A stretch of 23,217 nucleotides of DNA, from assembly GCA_044370695.1 (NCBI GenBank), contig JBILVB010000046.1:1-23217 (forward strand), read 5' to 3'. This document shows, piece by piece, positions 1 to 7,148 of the stretch. The position numbers and the translations under genes were made by a program. Source of the stretch: JBEIFW01 sp044370695 (lineage in GTDB: Bacteria; Actinomycetota; Acidimicrobiia; Acidimicrobiales; Ilumatobacteraceae). Under the pieces are notes generated by a model that had not been told where the DNA came from, made no database searches, and saw only the letters and a list, made by a program, of their open reading frames with translations. Within the stretch, counting starts at the first letter, position 1. Every line of letters begins with the position of its first letter.

Positions 1-882
1 GCGTGGGGGCTCACGGGCCTGCTGCTCGGGATCGGCCGGTGCGCCACCACGGTGCTCGCCCGACGGTTCGACCCTGCGGCCACCGTCGCAGCGATGTCGC
101 GGCACCGTGCCGACGTGCTGATCGTCGTGCCGGTGATGCTGGCCCGGATCCTCGCCCTCGATCCCGCCGTGCTGGTCGCTGCGCCATGCCCGACGCTGCG
201 CGTCATCGCGTCGAGCGGATCGGCGCTCGGGAGCCGCCTGGCCACCGAGACGCTGTCGCGGTTCGGGCCCGTGCTCTACAACCTCTACGGCTCGACGGAG
301 GTCGCCGTCGCCACCATCGCCACGCCCGCCGACCTGCTTGGGGCGCCGGCCACTGCGGGCCGGGTGGCCTTCGGCGTGCGGGTGGAGGTCCTCGACGACC
401 GGGGTACGCCGGTGCCCGAGGGCACGGTCGGGCGGGTGTTCGTGGGCGGATCGATGCGGTTCGCCGGCTACACCAACGGCGGTGGCAAGGAGCAGCAGCG
501 CGGTCTGCTGTCGTCCGGCGACCTCGGCCGGTTCGTCGACGGCCTGCTGTTCGTCGAGGGCCGCGAGGACGACATGATCGTCTCGGGCGGCGAGAACGTG
601 TACCCGATCGAGGTGGAGGAACTGTTGTCCCACCATCCCGACGTCGCCGACGTCGCCGTCGTCGGCGTGCCCGACGACGAGTTCGGCCAGGTGCTCGCGG
701 CGTTCGTGGTCTCCCGGCCCGGAGCGACGGCCGACGCCGAGGCCCTGCGCGCCCACGTGCGTGATCACCTCGCCCGCCACAAGGTGCCGCGGCGGGTGAC
801 GTTCCTCGACGAGCTGCCCCGGAACCCGACCGGCAAGGTGCTGCGCCGGGTGCTGGTCGACGCCGTCGGTGGCCGGCCGTGA
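1..882 (+). CDS. Acyl-CoA synthetase (AMP-binding, FadD-like), 5' truncated by window edge
   Basis: The reading frame is open from base 1, so only the C-terminal ~293 residues are visible. The family activates fatty or other carboxylic acids with ATP to an acyl-adenylate and then to acyl-CoA in the cytosol. Visible motifs in order are YGSTE (adenine and substrate pocket), SSGDLG (ribose-binding Asp), GREDDMIVSGGENVYPIEVE (hinge and start of the C-terminal domain) and the C-terminal catalytic-Lys region PRNPTGKVLRR. All core residues seen are intact. The stop overlaps the next gene's GTG start by 4 bp, so the two are probably translationally coupled. The acid substrate cannot be read from the sequence; the layout with a hydrolase suggests lipid or xenobiotic acid use. 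Family assignment is firm, specificity unknown. Confidence 0.93.
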   Translation, partial: AWGLTGLLLGIGRCATTVLARRFDPAATVAAMSRHRADVLIVVPVMLARILALDPAVLVAAPCPTLRVIASSGSALGSRLATETLSRFGPVLYNLYGSTEVAVATIATPADLLGAPATAGRVAFGVRVEVLDDRGTPVPEGTVGRVFVGGSMRFAGYTNGGGKEQQRGLLSSGDLGRFVDGLLFVEGREDDMIVSGGENVYPIEVEELLSHHPDVADVAVVGVPDDEFGQVLAAFVVSRPGATADAEALRAHVRDHLARHKVPRRVTFLDELPRNPTGKVLRRVLVDAVGGRP

Positions 883-1955
883 GCACGACCGCAACGCCCG
901 GCGGGGCGGTGTCCGGCTTGCTCGCCCACCCGGGGGCGGCGGCGGTACGCCGGTTGTCGGCGAACGCCTGGGGTGCCGGGCTGCTCGAGGCAGGCATCGG
1001 CTACGAAGCCTGGTTGCGGGCGCAACGACGCCTGGCCGACGGTGCCCTCGCCTCCGCAACCGGACGGCGCACCGTGGCCCAACGGCGCCGCGCGGGTGAG
1101 CGTTCGGCGCGTGCCCGGCTCGCGCCGAATCGCCACACCTCGGGCTTGCGAGCGCCGGTGGTGCACTGGCACGGGCCCGATCGGGTCCGGTCGGGTCGGT
1201 CCACGGTGATCCTGGTGAACGGATGGGCGGCGTCCGGGCTCGTGTGGCCGCAGGTGTTGATCGAGCGGCTCGAGCGCTACGCCGACGTTCTGCGCATCGA
1301 CAACCGGGGCAGCGGCTGGTCGCGCACCGCGCCCGCCCCGTTCACGATCGGCGACCTCGCCGACGACGTCGCAGCGGTGGCCCGATCCGTCGGGGCCCGC
1401 CGGGCGACGGTGGTCGGGCTGTCGATGGGCGGGATGGTCGCCCAGGAGGTCGCTCTGCGCCACCCGGGTCTGGTCGAGCGGCTCGTGCTGCTCGGCACCC
1501 GGCCCGCCGCCCCGGCCGGGTTCCCGGCGGCGCCGGGCGTGATCGAGGGGCTGGTCGCGCCCGTACGCCCCGGGGAGTCCGCCCGAGCCCACCTGGCCCG
1601 CACGTGGACGTCGTTGACCGGGCCGGGATTCGCCGAGCGGCACCCGGATCGCGTCGCCGAACTCGTCGCACAGGTGCTGGCCCGCCCGACGCCGGTGGCC
1701 GGTGTCGTCGACCAGTTGCGCGCCATCGCGGCGTGGTTCGGCTCGGACCGCCTGGCCCGGTTGGGCCGGCCGGGCCGGTCGCCGGTGCCGACGGTCGTGG
1801 TGCACGGCACGGCCGATCGCCTGATCCCGGTGGGCAACGGGATGCGTCTCGCTCAGCTCGTCGCCGGCGCCCGCTACGTCGAGCTCCCCGGGGTCGGGCA
1901 CCTGGTGCCGTACGAGGCGCCCGAGGCGGTCGAGTCGGCCGTGCTCGGCGGCTGA
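879..1955 (+). CDS. Alpha/beta hydrolase
   Basis: A 358-residue alpha/beta-hydrolase-fold protein. The nucleophile elbow is GLSMGG with Ser182, the acid is probably Asp313 (VVHGTADRLIPV) and the base His341 (PGVGHLVPYE), giving a complete Ser-Asp-His triad. The oxyanion strand is around VNGWAASG (113-120). An Arg/Ala-rich stretch of ~90 residues precedes the fold, has no clear signal peptide, and is longer than in minimal members. The GTG start overlaps the stop of the acyl-CoA synthetase (GTGA), so the pair is likely one transcript. The hydrolase could release acids that the synthetase activates, or act as a thioesterase or lipase; this is inference from context. The gene ends convergently with the carbamate kinase gene, 25 bp away. 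Confidence 0.9.
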   Translation: MSTTATPGGAVSGLLAHPGAAAVRRLSANAWGAGLLEAGIGYEAWLRAQRRLADGALASATGRRTVAQRRRAGERSARARLAPNRHTSGLRAPVVHWHGPDRVRSGRSTVILVNGWAASGLVWPQVLIERLERYADVLRIDNRGSGWSRTAPAPFTIGDLADDVAAVARSVGARRATVVGLSMGGMVAQEVALRHPGLVERLVLLGTRPAAPAGFPAAPGVIEGLVAPVRPGESARAHLARTWTSLTGPGFAERHPDRVAELVAQVLARPTPVAGVVDQLRAIAAWFGSDRLARLGRPGRSPVPTVVVHGTADRLIPVGNGMRLAQLVAGARYVELPGVGHLVPYEAPEAVESAVLGG

Positions 1956-1960
1956 CGCCG

Positions 1961-1989
1961 GCCGGTGAACCGGGTGCCGGTCAACCGGC
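1961..1989. terminator. Candidate hairpin between convergent genes
   Basis: Bases 1961-1971 pair with 1979-1989 across a 7-nt loop. The arm is GCCGGT..ACC with two central mismatches. The hairpin sits between the convergent stops of the alpha/beta hydrolase (1955) and the carbamate kinase (1981), partly inside the kinase's last codons. There is no U-tract, so a role in ending transcription from both sides is inference. The left arm is part of a 20-bp direct repeat. Confidence 0.4.
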
Positions 1990-2009
1990 GCCGGTGAACC
2001 GGGTGCCGG
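1961..2009. repeat. 20-bp perfect direct repeat, period 29
   Basis: GCCGGTGAACCGGGTGCCGG occurs at 1961-1980 and again at 1990-2009, separated by 9 bp. The right copy encodes the C-terminal end (around AGTRFTG) of the carbamate kinase, and the left copy lies just past its stop. This looks like a small local duplication at the 3' ends of two convergent genes. Confidence 0.85.
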
Positions 2010-2958
2010 CCTCGCCTCGGAGCGCAGCGGGAAGGCACTCGGGGGAGGTGACGAGCCCGGCAGCCCCGGGCCGCTGCTCGAGGAATCCGACGATCGCCTC
2101 CACCTTGGGGCGCATCGACCCCTCGCCGAACGTGCCTGCCGCGCCCAGGGCCCGTGCCTCGTCGAGGTCGAGCCGGTCGAGCCACCGCTGGGTCGGCCGA
2201 CCGAAGTCGACGGCCACCCGGTCGACCCCGGTGACCATCGCCAACAGGTCGGTTCCGAGCCCGGCGGCCAGCAGGGCCGAGGCCCGGTCCTTGTCGACGA
2301 CGGCCTCGACGCCCACCAGATCGCCCGGACCGCCCCGGTCGTCGGGTGTGCGCACGACCGGGATGCCACCCCCGCCGGCGGCGATCACGACGGCGCCGTC
2401 CCCGAGCAGGCGGGCGACCACGTCGAGCTCGACGATCTCGAGCGGTCGGGGTGACGGCACGGTCCGTCGCCACCCCCGGCCGGCGTCCTCGGTGACGGTC
2501 CAACCCAGCTCGGCGGCGCGCCGGCGTGCGGTCGCTTCGTCGAGGAAGCTGCCGACGGGCTTGTCGGGGTGGGCGAAGGCCGGGTCGGCGGCGTCGACGA
2601 CCGTCTGGGTGACGACGGTGACCACGGGCCGGCTCAGGCCGCGCCGGCGCAGCTCGTTGCCGACGGCCTTCTGGAACATGTACCCCATGGCGCCCTGGGT
2701 GTCGCCGACCGCGTAGTCGATCGGCACCGGCGCCACCTCGTCACGGGCGATCTCGCTGCGGCGCAGGATGAAGCCGACCTGTGGACCGTTGCCGTGGGTG
2801 ATGACCAGACCCCAGCCGGCCTCGACGAGCTCGGCCAGGAACGGGGCGACGGTCTGCACCATGGCGTACTGGTCGGGGATCGACTGGTGGGCGGCGTCGC
2901 GCACGAGCGCGTTGCCGCCCAGGGCGACGACGGCCAGGCCCGGCGTCAGCGCTGCCAT
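1981..2958 (-). CDS. arcC: Carbamate kinase
   Basis: A 325-residue amino-acid-kinase-fold protein, slightly longer than typical carbamate kinases (~310). Family marks are VALGGNAL (11-18), THGNGPQVG (54-62), AGGGGIPVV (194-202), VDKDRASALLA (221-231) and FGEGSMRPKVEA (277-288). The enzyme makes ATP from carbamoyl phosphate and ADP, or the reverse, in the cytosol. The ATG was chosen because VALGGNAL should be close to the N terminus; a much longer open frame upstream is a shadow of the crotonase. The gene overlaps the upstream crotonase by 13 bp and is last in a four-gene operon. No arginine deiminase or ornithine carbamoyltransferase is visible, so this is an orphan relative to the usual arginine deiminase cluster. 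Its source of carbamoyl phosphate is unknown. Confidence 0.93.
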   Translation of the reverse strand: MAALTPGLAVVALGGNALVRDAAHQSIPDQYAMVQTVAPFLAELVEAGWGLVITHGNGPQVGFILRRSEIARDEVAPVPIDYAVGDTQGAMGYMFQKAVGNELRRRGLSRPVVTVVTQTVVDAADPAFAHPDKPVGSFLDEATARRRAAELGWTVTEDAGRGWRRTVPSPRPLEIVELDVVARLLGDGAVVIAAGGGGIPVVRTPDDRGGPGDLVGVEAVVDKDRASALLAAGLGTDLLAMVTGVDRVAVDFGRPTQRWLDRLDLDEARALGAAGTFGEGSMRPKVEAIVGFLEQRPGAAGLVTSPECLPAALRGEAGTRFTGAG

Positions 2959-3701
2959 TGCTCGTGCGCGCGGGCCACCACCGCGCGCATGTTGGCTTGC
3001 AGGGTGTCGCGCCCGGCTCCGGCGAACCCGGCGGCCTGGGCGGTGCGCCGGTGGGTGGCGTGCGCCTCGGCGAGCGGTAGGCCTCCGGTCTCGTCCCAGT
3101 CCCGTCGCATGGTGGCGACCATGGCCGGGTTCTGTTCGGCGATGGCCGCGGCGAGCCCGAGCGTGACCCCGAGCAGGTCGTCGTGGGGGACGACGTGGTT
3201 GGCCAGCCCGAGGCGCAGGGCCTCGGCGGCGTCGACGAAGTTGCCGGTGAGCGACAGCTCGCGGGCCTTGGCCATGCCGACCCGTCGGGGCAGGTCGACC
3301 AGCACCGGGCCCGGGTACACGCCGACCCGCAGGTGGGTGTCGGCGAAGCGGGCCCGCTCGGACGCGACGATGAAGTCGCAGGCGAGCGCCACCTCGAACC
3401 CGCCGGTGACCGCCGGGCCGTTGACGGCGGCGATCGTCGGCACGCCGGACGCCGCGACGGCGTGGATGAACGGCGGCAGGTCGGCGAGCTTGGCCGTGCC
3501 GAGATCGCGCAGGTCGAGCCCGGCACAGAACGCCGGATCGGCGCCGGTGACGACGATGCACCGAGCGTCCTGGCACGCGGCGACGGCGTCGACGAGGGCG
3601 CCGGCGAGCTCGACGTTGACGGCATTGCGGGCCGCCGGCCGGTTCAAGGTGATGATCGCGACGGCGTCACGGCGCTCGACGACCACGGTCGGCTCGGACA
3701 T
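2946..3701 (-). CDS. Enoyl-CoA hydratase/isomerase family protein (crotonase)
   Basis: A 251-residue crotonase. The oxyanion-hole segments are present: AFCAGLDLRDL (57-67) and VNGPAVTGGFEVALACDF (93-110). Of the two catalytic glutamates of canonical hydratases, the second is retained (Glu148, in ARELSLTG), but the first position carries His (FADTHLRVG, His123). Plain hydratase chemistry is therefore doubtful; isomerase, hydrolase or lyase activity is possible. It starts 43 bp after the dehydrogenase stop and overlaps the carbamate kinase start by 13 bp, so it sits third in the operon. ATG 3701 is the natural start for a crotonase of usual length. The substrate is unknown, presumably an acyl-CoA. 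Confidence 0.9.
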   Translation of the reverse strand: MSEPTVVVERRDAVAIITLNRPAARNAVNVELAGALVDAVAACQDARCIVVTGADPAFCAGLDLRDLGTAKLADLPPFIHAVAASGVPTIAAVNGPAVTGGFEVALACDFIVASERARFADTHLRVGVYPGPVLVDLPRRVGMAKARELSLTGNFVDAAEALRLGLANHVVPHDDLLGVTLGLAAAIAEQNPAMVATMRRDWDETGGLPLAEAHATHRRTAQAAGFAGAGRDTLQANMRAVVARAHEQWQR

Positions 3702-3744
3702 GGCAGCCCCCTCGGCTCACGGGCCGGTGGCCCCCGGTCCGACC

Positions 3745-4761
3745 CTAGCGACTGGGCTCGTCGGGGACGACGGCCACCTTGATGGCGCCGGTCGCCTTGT
3801 CGCCGGCGGTGGCGAACGCGTCGAGCGCGTCGTCGAGGCCGAAGCGATGGGTGACGAGCGGGCCGATCGTGTGGCGCAGCTCGATCAGCGTCGCGGCCGT
3901 CTCGGTGAGGTCGTCGGTGCCGTGCCGGTTGCCGTACGCGTAGGACGGGCGGATCGTGACCTCCTTCTGCAGGGCCACGAACAGGTCGACTCCGACCGTG
4001 CGGAACGTGCCGAGCACCAGCACCTGGCCACCTCGCCGAGCGATGCGGATGGCGGTGTCGAGCGATCGCCCGTCGCCTCCGGCGGTCTCGATCACCGTGA
4101 CCGGCCGGGCCTCCTTGCCCCACGCCATCGTGTCGGCCTCGGGCACGGTCTCGAGGCCGAGGCGTCGTGCCGCATCGGCTTGGTGCGGATGGCGGACGCT
4201 CAACACGACGTCGTCGGTGCGGGTTCGGGCCACGGCGGCGGCGAGCAAGCCGATGGTGCCTGCTCCGATCACGGCCACCGGGTCGCCGGCGGCGATGCCG
4301 GCCAGACCGACCCCCCGCACGGCGACGGCGGTCGGCTCGGTGAGCATCCCGACCGTCGCGTCGATCGAGCCGTCGAGCCGCACCAGGTTGCGCACCGGGA
4401 CGTCGACCCAGTCGGCGAGGCCACCGTCGCGCCCGAGGCCCACCCCGGCGCCGCCCCGTCGGCACAGGTTCCACTCGCCGGCCCGGCAGTGCTCGCACGT
4501 TCCGCAGGTGACCATCGGGTTCGCCGCGTAGCGGGCGTCGGGGAGGCCGGCCGGGCCGTCGAGCACGGTGCCGACGAATTCGTGGCCCGGCACGGTGCCC
4601 GAAACGCGGGGGAGCTCGCCGTGGAGCAGGCCGAGATCGGTGCCGCAGATCCCGCACGCCTCGACCCGCAGGCGCGCCCACCCGTGGGGCAGCGGAGGGG
4701 GTTCGACCGCCTCGACGGTGAGGCCACCCTCGGTCCACACGGCTCGGCGCAGCGCGCTCAT
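3745..4761 (-). CDS. Zinc-dependent medium-chain alcohol dehydrogenase
   Basis: A 338-residue MDR-family oxidoreductase. Catalytic-zinc residues are Cys39 (CGICGTD) and the GHE at His60-Glu61, with Glu142 (TEPTAV) a probable further ligand. The structural-zinc lobe is complete with Cys86, Cys89, Cys92 and Cys100. The Rossmann motif GAGTIG lies at 166-171. No acidic residue is evident at the end of the second beta strand (VVLSVRHPHQ), so cofactor preference is open and NADP is possible. The ATG overlaps the dioxygenase stop by 4 bp (ATGA), indicating translational coupling. It would oxidise a secondary or primary alcohol, plausibly the product of the upstream hydroxylase; that link is inference. 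Confidence 0.92.
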   Translation of the reverse strand: MSALRRAVWTEGGLTVEAVEPPPLPHGWARLRVEACGICGTDLGLLHGELPRVSGTVPGHEFVGTVLDGPAGLPDARYAANPMVTCGTCEHCRAGEWNLCRRGGAGVGLGRDGGLADWVDVPVRNLVRLDGSIDATVGMLTEPTAVAVRGVGLAGIAAGDPVAVIGAGTIGLLAAAVARTRTDDVVLSVRHPHQADAARRLGLETVPEADTMAWGKEARPVTVIETAGGDGRSLDTAIRIARRGGQVLVLGTFRTVGVDLFVALQKEVTIRPSYAYGNRHGTDDLTETAATLIELRHTIGPLVTHRFGLDDALDAFATAGDKATGAIKVAVVPDEPSR

Positions 4762-5549
4762 GCCGGCGACGCCCCGTTGACGAGGCCGAGGCCGGTGGTG
4801 CGGTAGCCGAGCAGGACGAGCAGGTCGTCGGAGGCGAACTGGCGCACCGAGGGATCGAGCGACAAGAACCAGTTCTCCTGTGCCCGGTAGATCGGGCGCG
4901 TGTACCAACCGAAGATCCCGGCCCGGCGCTGGTCGACCGTCCGGTTGTGGCCGGTGCGGTGCCACAGGCGGCTCTCGAACACCACCAGCGTGCCGGCCGG
5001 GGCCTCCATCGGCACGACCTCCGGGTGGTCGTCGGGTCCGGGCGGTCGGTGGAACCGGTGGCTGCCGGGCACGAAGCAGGTGGCGCCGTTGTCGGCGGTG
5101 AAGTCGTCGACGCACCAGGCGGCGTTGGCGCCTTGCGGGTCGGCCGGCCAGGGGGTCGGCACGAAGATCTGGTCGGCGTGCAGCACCATCTCGCCGCCGC
5201 CGGGCCCGGTGACGTTGGCGGACAGGTTGCCGAGCAACATCGGCCAGCCGAGGACGGAACGCAACAGCCGCAACGCGATCGGGTGTTCGGCGAGGTCGGC
5301 GAAGACGGGCGAGCGGCTGAGCACGTTCCACACCCGCTGGTTGGTGTCGTCGTGCGCGTAGTCGAGCGCGAACTTCTGTTCGCGGCCCCGCCCCCGGTCG
5401 TGGGCCGCAGCGGCGTACAGCTCGGTGCGAACCGTGGCGAGCGTGGCCCCCGTGATCACGCCGGTGACGGCGCAGATGCCGTGCTCGGCGAGATCGTGCT
5501 CGGCCCGGTCGAGATCCTCGGTCGGCGCGGGCAGCGCGGCGGTCGCCAT
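4758..5549 (-). CDS. Phytanoyl-CoA dioxygenase (PhyH) family Fe(II)/2-oxoglutarate oxygenase
   Basis: A 263-residue PhyH-like protein. The iron facial triad reads His124-x-Asp126 (LHADQIF) with distal His197 (RLWHRTGHN); a downstream Arg near 208-209 is the likely 2-oxoglutarate anchor. The family hydroxylates or demethylates small molecules or acyl-CoAs using O2, Fe(II) and 2-oxoglutarate. An AGGGG ribosome-binding site lies ~7 nt before the ATG. It is the first gene of the minus-strand operon and is coupled by ATGA to the dehydrogenase gene. Hydroxylation followed by alcohol oxidation is a sensible two-step reading. The PhyH family is broad, so phytanoyl-CoA should not be assumed as the substrate. 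Confidence 0.9.
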   Translation of the reverse strand: MATAALPAPTEDLDRAEHDLAEHGICAVTGVITGATLATVRTELYAAAAHDRGRGREQKFALDYAHDDTNQRVWNVLSRSPVFADLAEHPIALRLLRSVLGWPMLLGNLSANVTGPGGGEMVLHADQIFVPTPWPADPQGANAAWCVDDFTADNGATCFVPGSHRFHRPPGPDDHPEVVPMEAPAGTLVVFESRLWHRTGHNRTVDQRRAGIFGWYTRPIYRAQENWFLSLDPSVRQFASDDLLVLLGYRTTGLGLVNGASPA

Positions 5550-5640
5550 GGTGCACCCCTGTCACGGTCCTGGCCGGGGTGAGCCCCCGGATCCCCGTGG
5601 TCATCCTGGCCGATCGGGCACGCCGTGTGAGACTGGGCGA

Positions 5641-6414
5641 ATGGCCGAGGGGACGAAGGACGGGCTCGTGACGCTGGACCGCCGGGCGGTCGAGGGCGGT
5701 GACGTGTACGTGCTCACGATGACCGCCGGGGAGAACCGGTGGACGACGACGTTCACCCGGGCGCTGGCGGCTGCGCTCGACGAGGTGCTGGCGCAGGTGG
5801 AGGCGGGCGCCGGGCCGGCCGCGCTCGTGACGACGTCGGCCGACCCGAAGTTCTTCTCCAACGGGCTCGACGTCGAGTGGGTCCGGGGACGGGGAGAACA
5901 TCCCGGCGGTGACCGGTCGGTGTTCGCCGTCGAGGCCATGGCGTTGTTCGCCCGCGTGATGACGTTCCCGATCCCGACCGTGGCGGCGATCGGCGGTCAC
6001 GCCTTCGGGGCCGGGTTCATGGTGGCGCTCTGCCACGACGTGCGGGTGATGCGGCGCGACCGCGGCTTCCTGTGCGCCAACGAGCTCGAGATCGGTATCG
6101 CCATCCCGGACCCGGAGCTCGCGCTGTTCCGCCACAAGATGTCGTTGCCGGCGTTCTACGAGACGGTCCAGTTGGCGAGACGTTGGACGGCCCCGGAGGC
6201 CGCGGCGGCCGGGTTCGTGCAGCACGTGGTCGAGGCCGACGAGGTGGTGCCTGCTGCGATCGAGCGGGCGCGGCGCCTGCTTGCGCTCGCGCGGGACCGG
6301 AGTGTGTTCGGCGGCCAGAAGCAGCGGCTCTTCGGGGCCGATGCGGCGATCGCCGGGGCGCACGGCGCGGCGTTTCTGCTGGCCCACCCCGACCGGTACG
6401 GCGTCGGCCACTAG
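5641..6414 (+). CDS. Crotonase, delta3-delta2-enoyl-CoA isomerase-like
   Basis: A 257-residue crotonase divergent from the PhyH operon. It has FFSNGLDVEW (71-80) and GGHAFGAGFMVALCHDVRVM (118-137) followed by RRDRGFLCANELEIG (138-152). This RDRGFL..NELxI pattern is characteristic of the peroxisomal ECI-type isomerases of plants, in which the Glu (here Glu148) is the catalytic base. The expected reaction moves a 3-enoyl-CoA double bond to the 2-position so that beta-oxidation of unsaturated chains can proceed. The first plausible start is ATG 5641; earlier in-frame codons run into the intergenic region between divergent genes. The subfamily call rests on remembered motif similarity. Confidence 0.87.
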   Translation: MAEGTKDGLVTLDRRAVEGGDVYVLTMTAGENRWTTTFTRALAAALDEVLAQVEAGAGPAALVTTSADPKFFSNGLDVEWVRGRGEHPGGDRSVFAVEAMALFARVMTFPIPTVAAIGGHAFGAGFMVALCHDVRVMRRDRGFLCANELEIGIAIPDPELALFRHKMSLPAFYETVQLARRWTAPEAAAAGFVQHVVEADEVVPAAIERARRLLALARDRSVFGGQKQRLFGADAAIAGAHGAAFLLAHPDRYGVGH

Positions 6415-6509
6415 CGCCGACGCCGAGCACCGCCGGGTCGAGCTGGATCTCACCCGGTCCTAACGCTGAGCACGCTGCGCTCCAACGCCCGGGGGTGAAC
6501 CTGGGTGCC

Positions 6510-7073
6510 ATGACCGATCTGCTGTGGTACCTCACCCGGGCGACGGGGATCGTCGCGCTGGTGCTCATGGTCGCCGCCGTCGCCGACGGCCTGATCTTCT
6601 CGGGTCGGAACGGCGGCCGCCACCTGCGCCCCGCCTGGTGGATGGATCTCCACCGCGGCCTGGGCGGGTATGCGCTCGCGTGCACCGGCCTGCACCTGGC
6701 CACTGCGTTCGGTGCCGACATCGGCGTCGGTGTGGCCGAGTTGTTCGTGCCGGGTGCCGCGACCGTCGACGCAACTGCCTACACGCTGGGCGTCGTCGCC
6801 ACCTACGTGCTGGCGCTCACCGTCATCACCTCCTGGCCCCGACGGCGGCTGCCCCGACGTCTGTGGCACGTCGTCCACCTGCTGTCGGTGCCGGCGGCGG
6901 CGCTCGCCGGCGTCCATGCGTACCGGCTCGGCACCGATGCCCGGGCCCCGCTCTACCTGGGCCTGTGCTGCCTCACCGCCGGGGCGGCCGTCTACCCGCT
7001 CGGGCTGCGTCTCACCGGCCTGGCCGGGAGGGGCCGCCGCCCCAGGACCGCCGGGCTCGAACCGCCGGCCTGA
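6510..7073 (+). CDS. Ferric-reductase-like transmembrane heme protein
   Basis: A 187-residue membrane protein with about five or six hydrophobic helices. Two helices carry histidine pairs spaced for stacked b hemes: His48/His62 (LHRGLGGYALACTGLH) and His123/His136, with His120 close by. This is the pattern of the ferric reductase/YedZ (MsrQ) transmembrane domain family. No flavin or NAD domain follows in the chain. The next two genes encode an FMN-binding protein and ApbE, so this protein probably passes electrons across the membrane to or from covalently bound FMN. An in-frame GTG at 6495 is an alternative start five codons upstream. Family call is good, substrate unknown. Confidence 0.85.
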   Translation: MTDLLWYLTRATGIVALVLMVAAVADGLIFSGRNGGRHLRPAWWMDLHRGLGGYALACTGLHLATAFGADIGVGVAELFVPGAATVDATAYTLGVVATYVLALTVITSWPRRRLPRRLWHVVHLLSVPAAALAGVHAYRLGTDARAPLYLGLCCLTAGAAVYPLGLRLTGLAGRGRRPRTAGLEPPA

Positions 7074-7148
7074 GTGCCGGCTCGTCCCGGTCCGAACGTC
7101 CGAGCGAACGCCACGCGTCATCCCCATCGTTCTGTCGAGGAGTCGACG

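Noticed and set aside
2569..4806. A 745-codon open frame on the + strand
   Set aside because: It lies opposite the carbamate kinase, crotonase and dehydrogenase genes, has low-complexity Arg/Gly/Val-rich sequence and no family motif. Long antisense frames are expected at this GC content.
3745..6453. A 902-codon minus-strand frame that would fuse extra sequence to the dehydrogenase
   Set aside because: Only the part after 4761 looks like a protein family; the upstream part is a shadow of the PhyH gene and its divergent neighbour. The 4-bp ATGA overlap gives a natural start.
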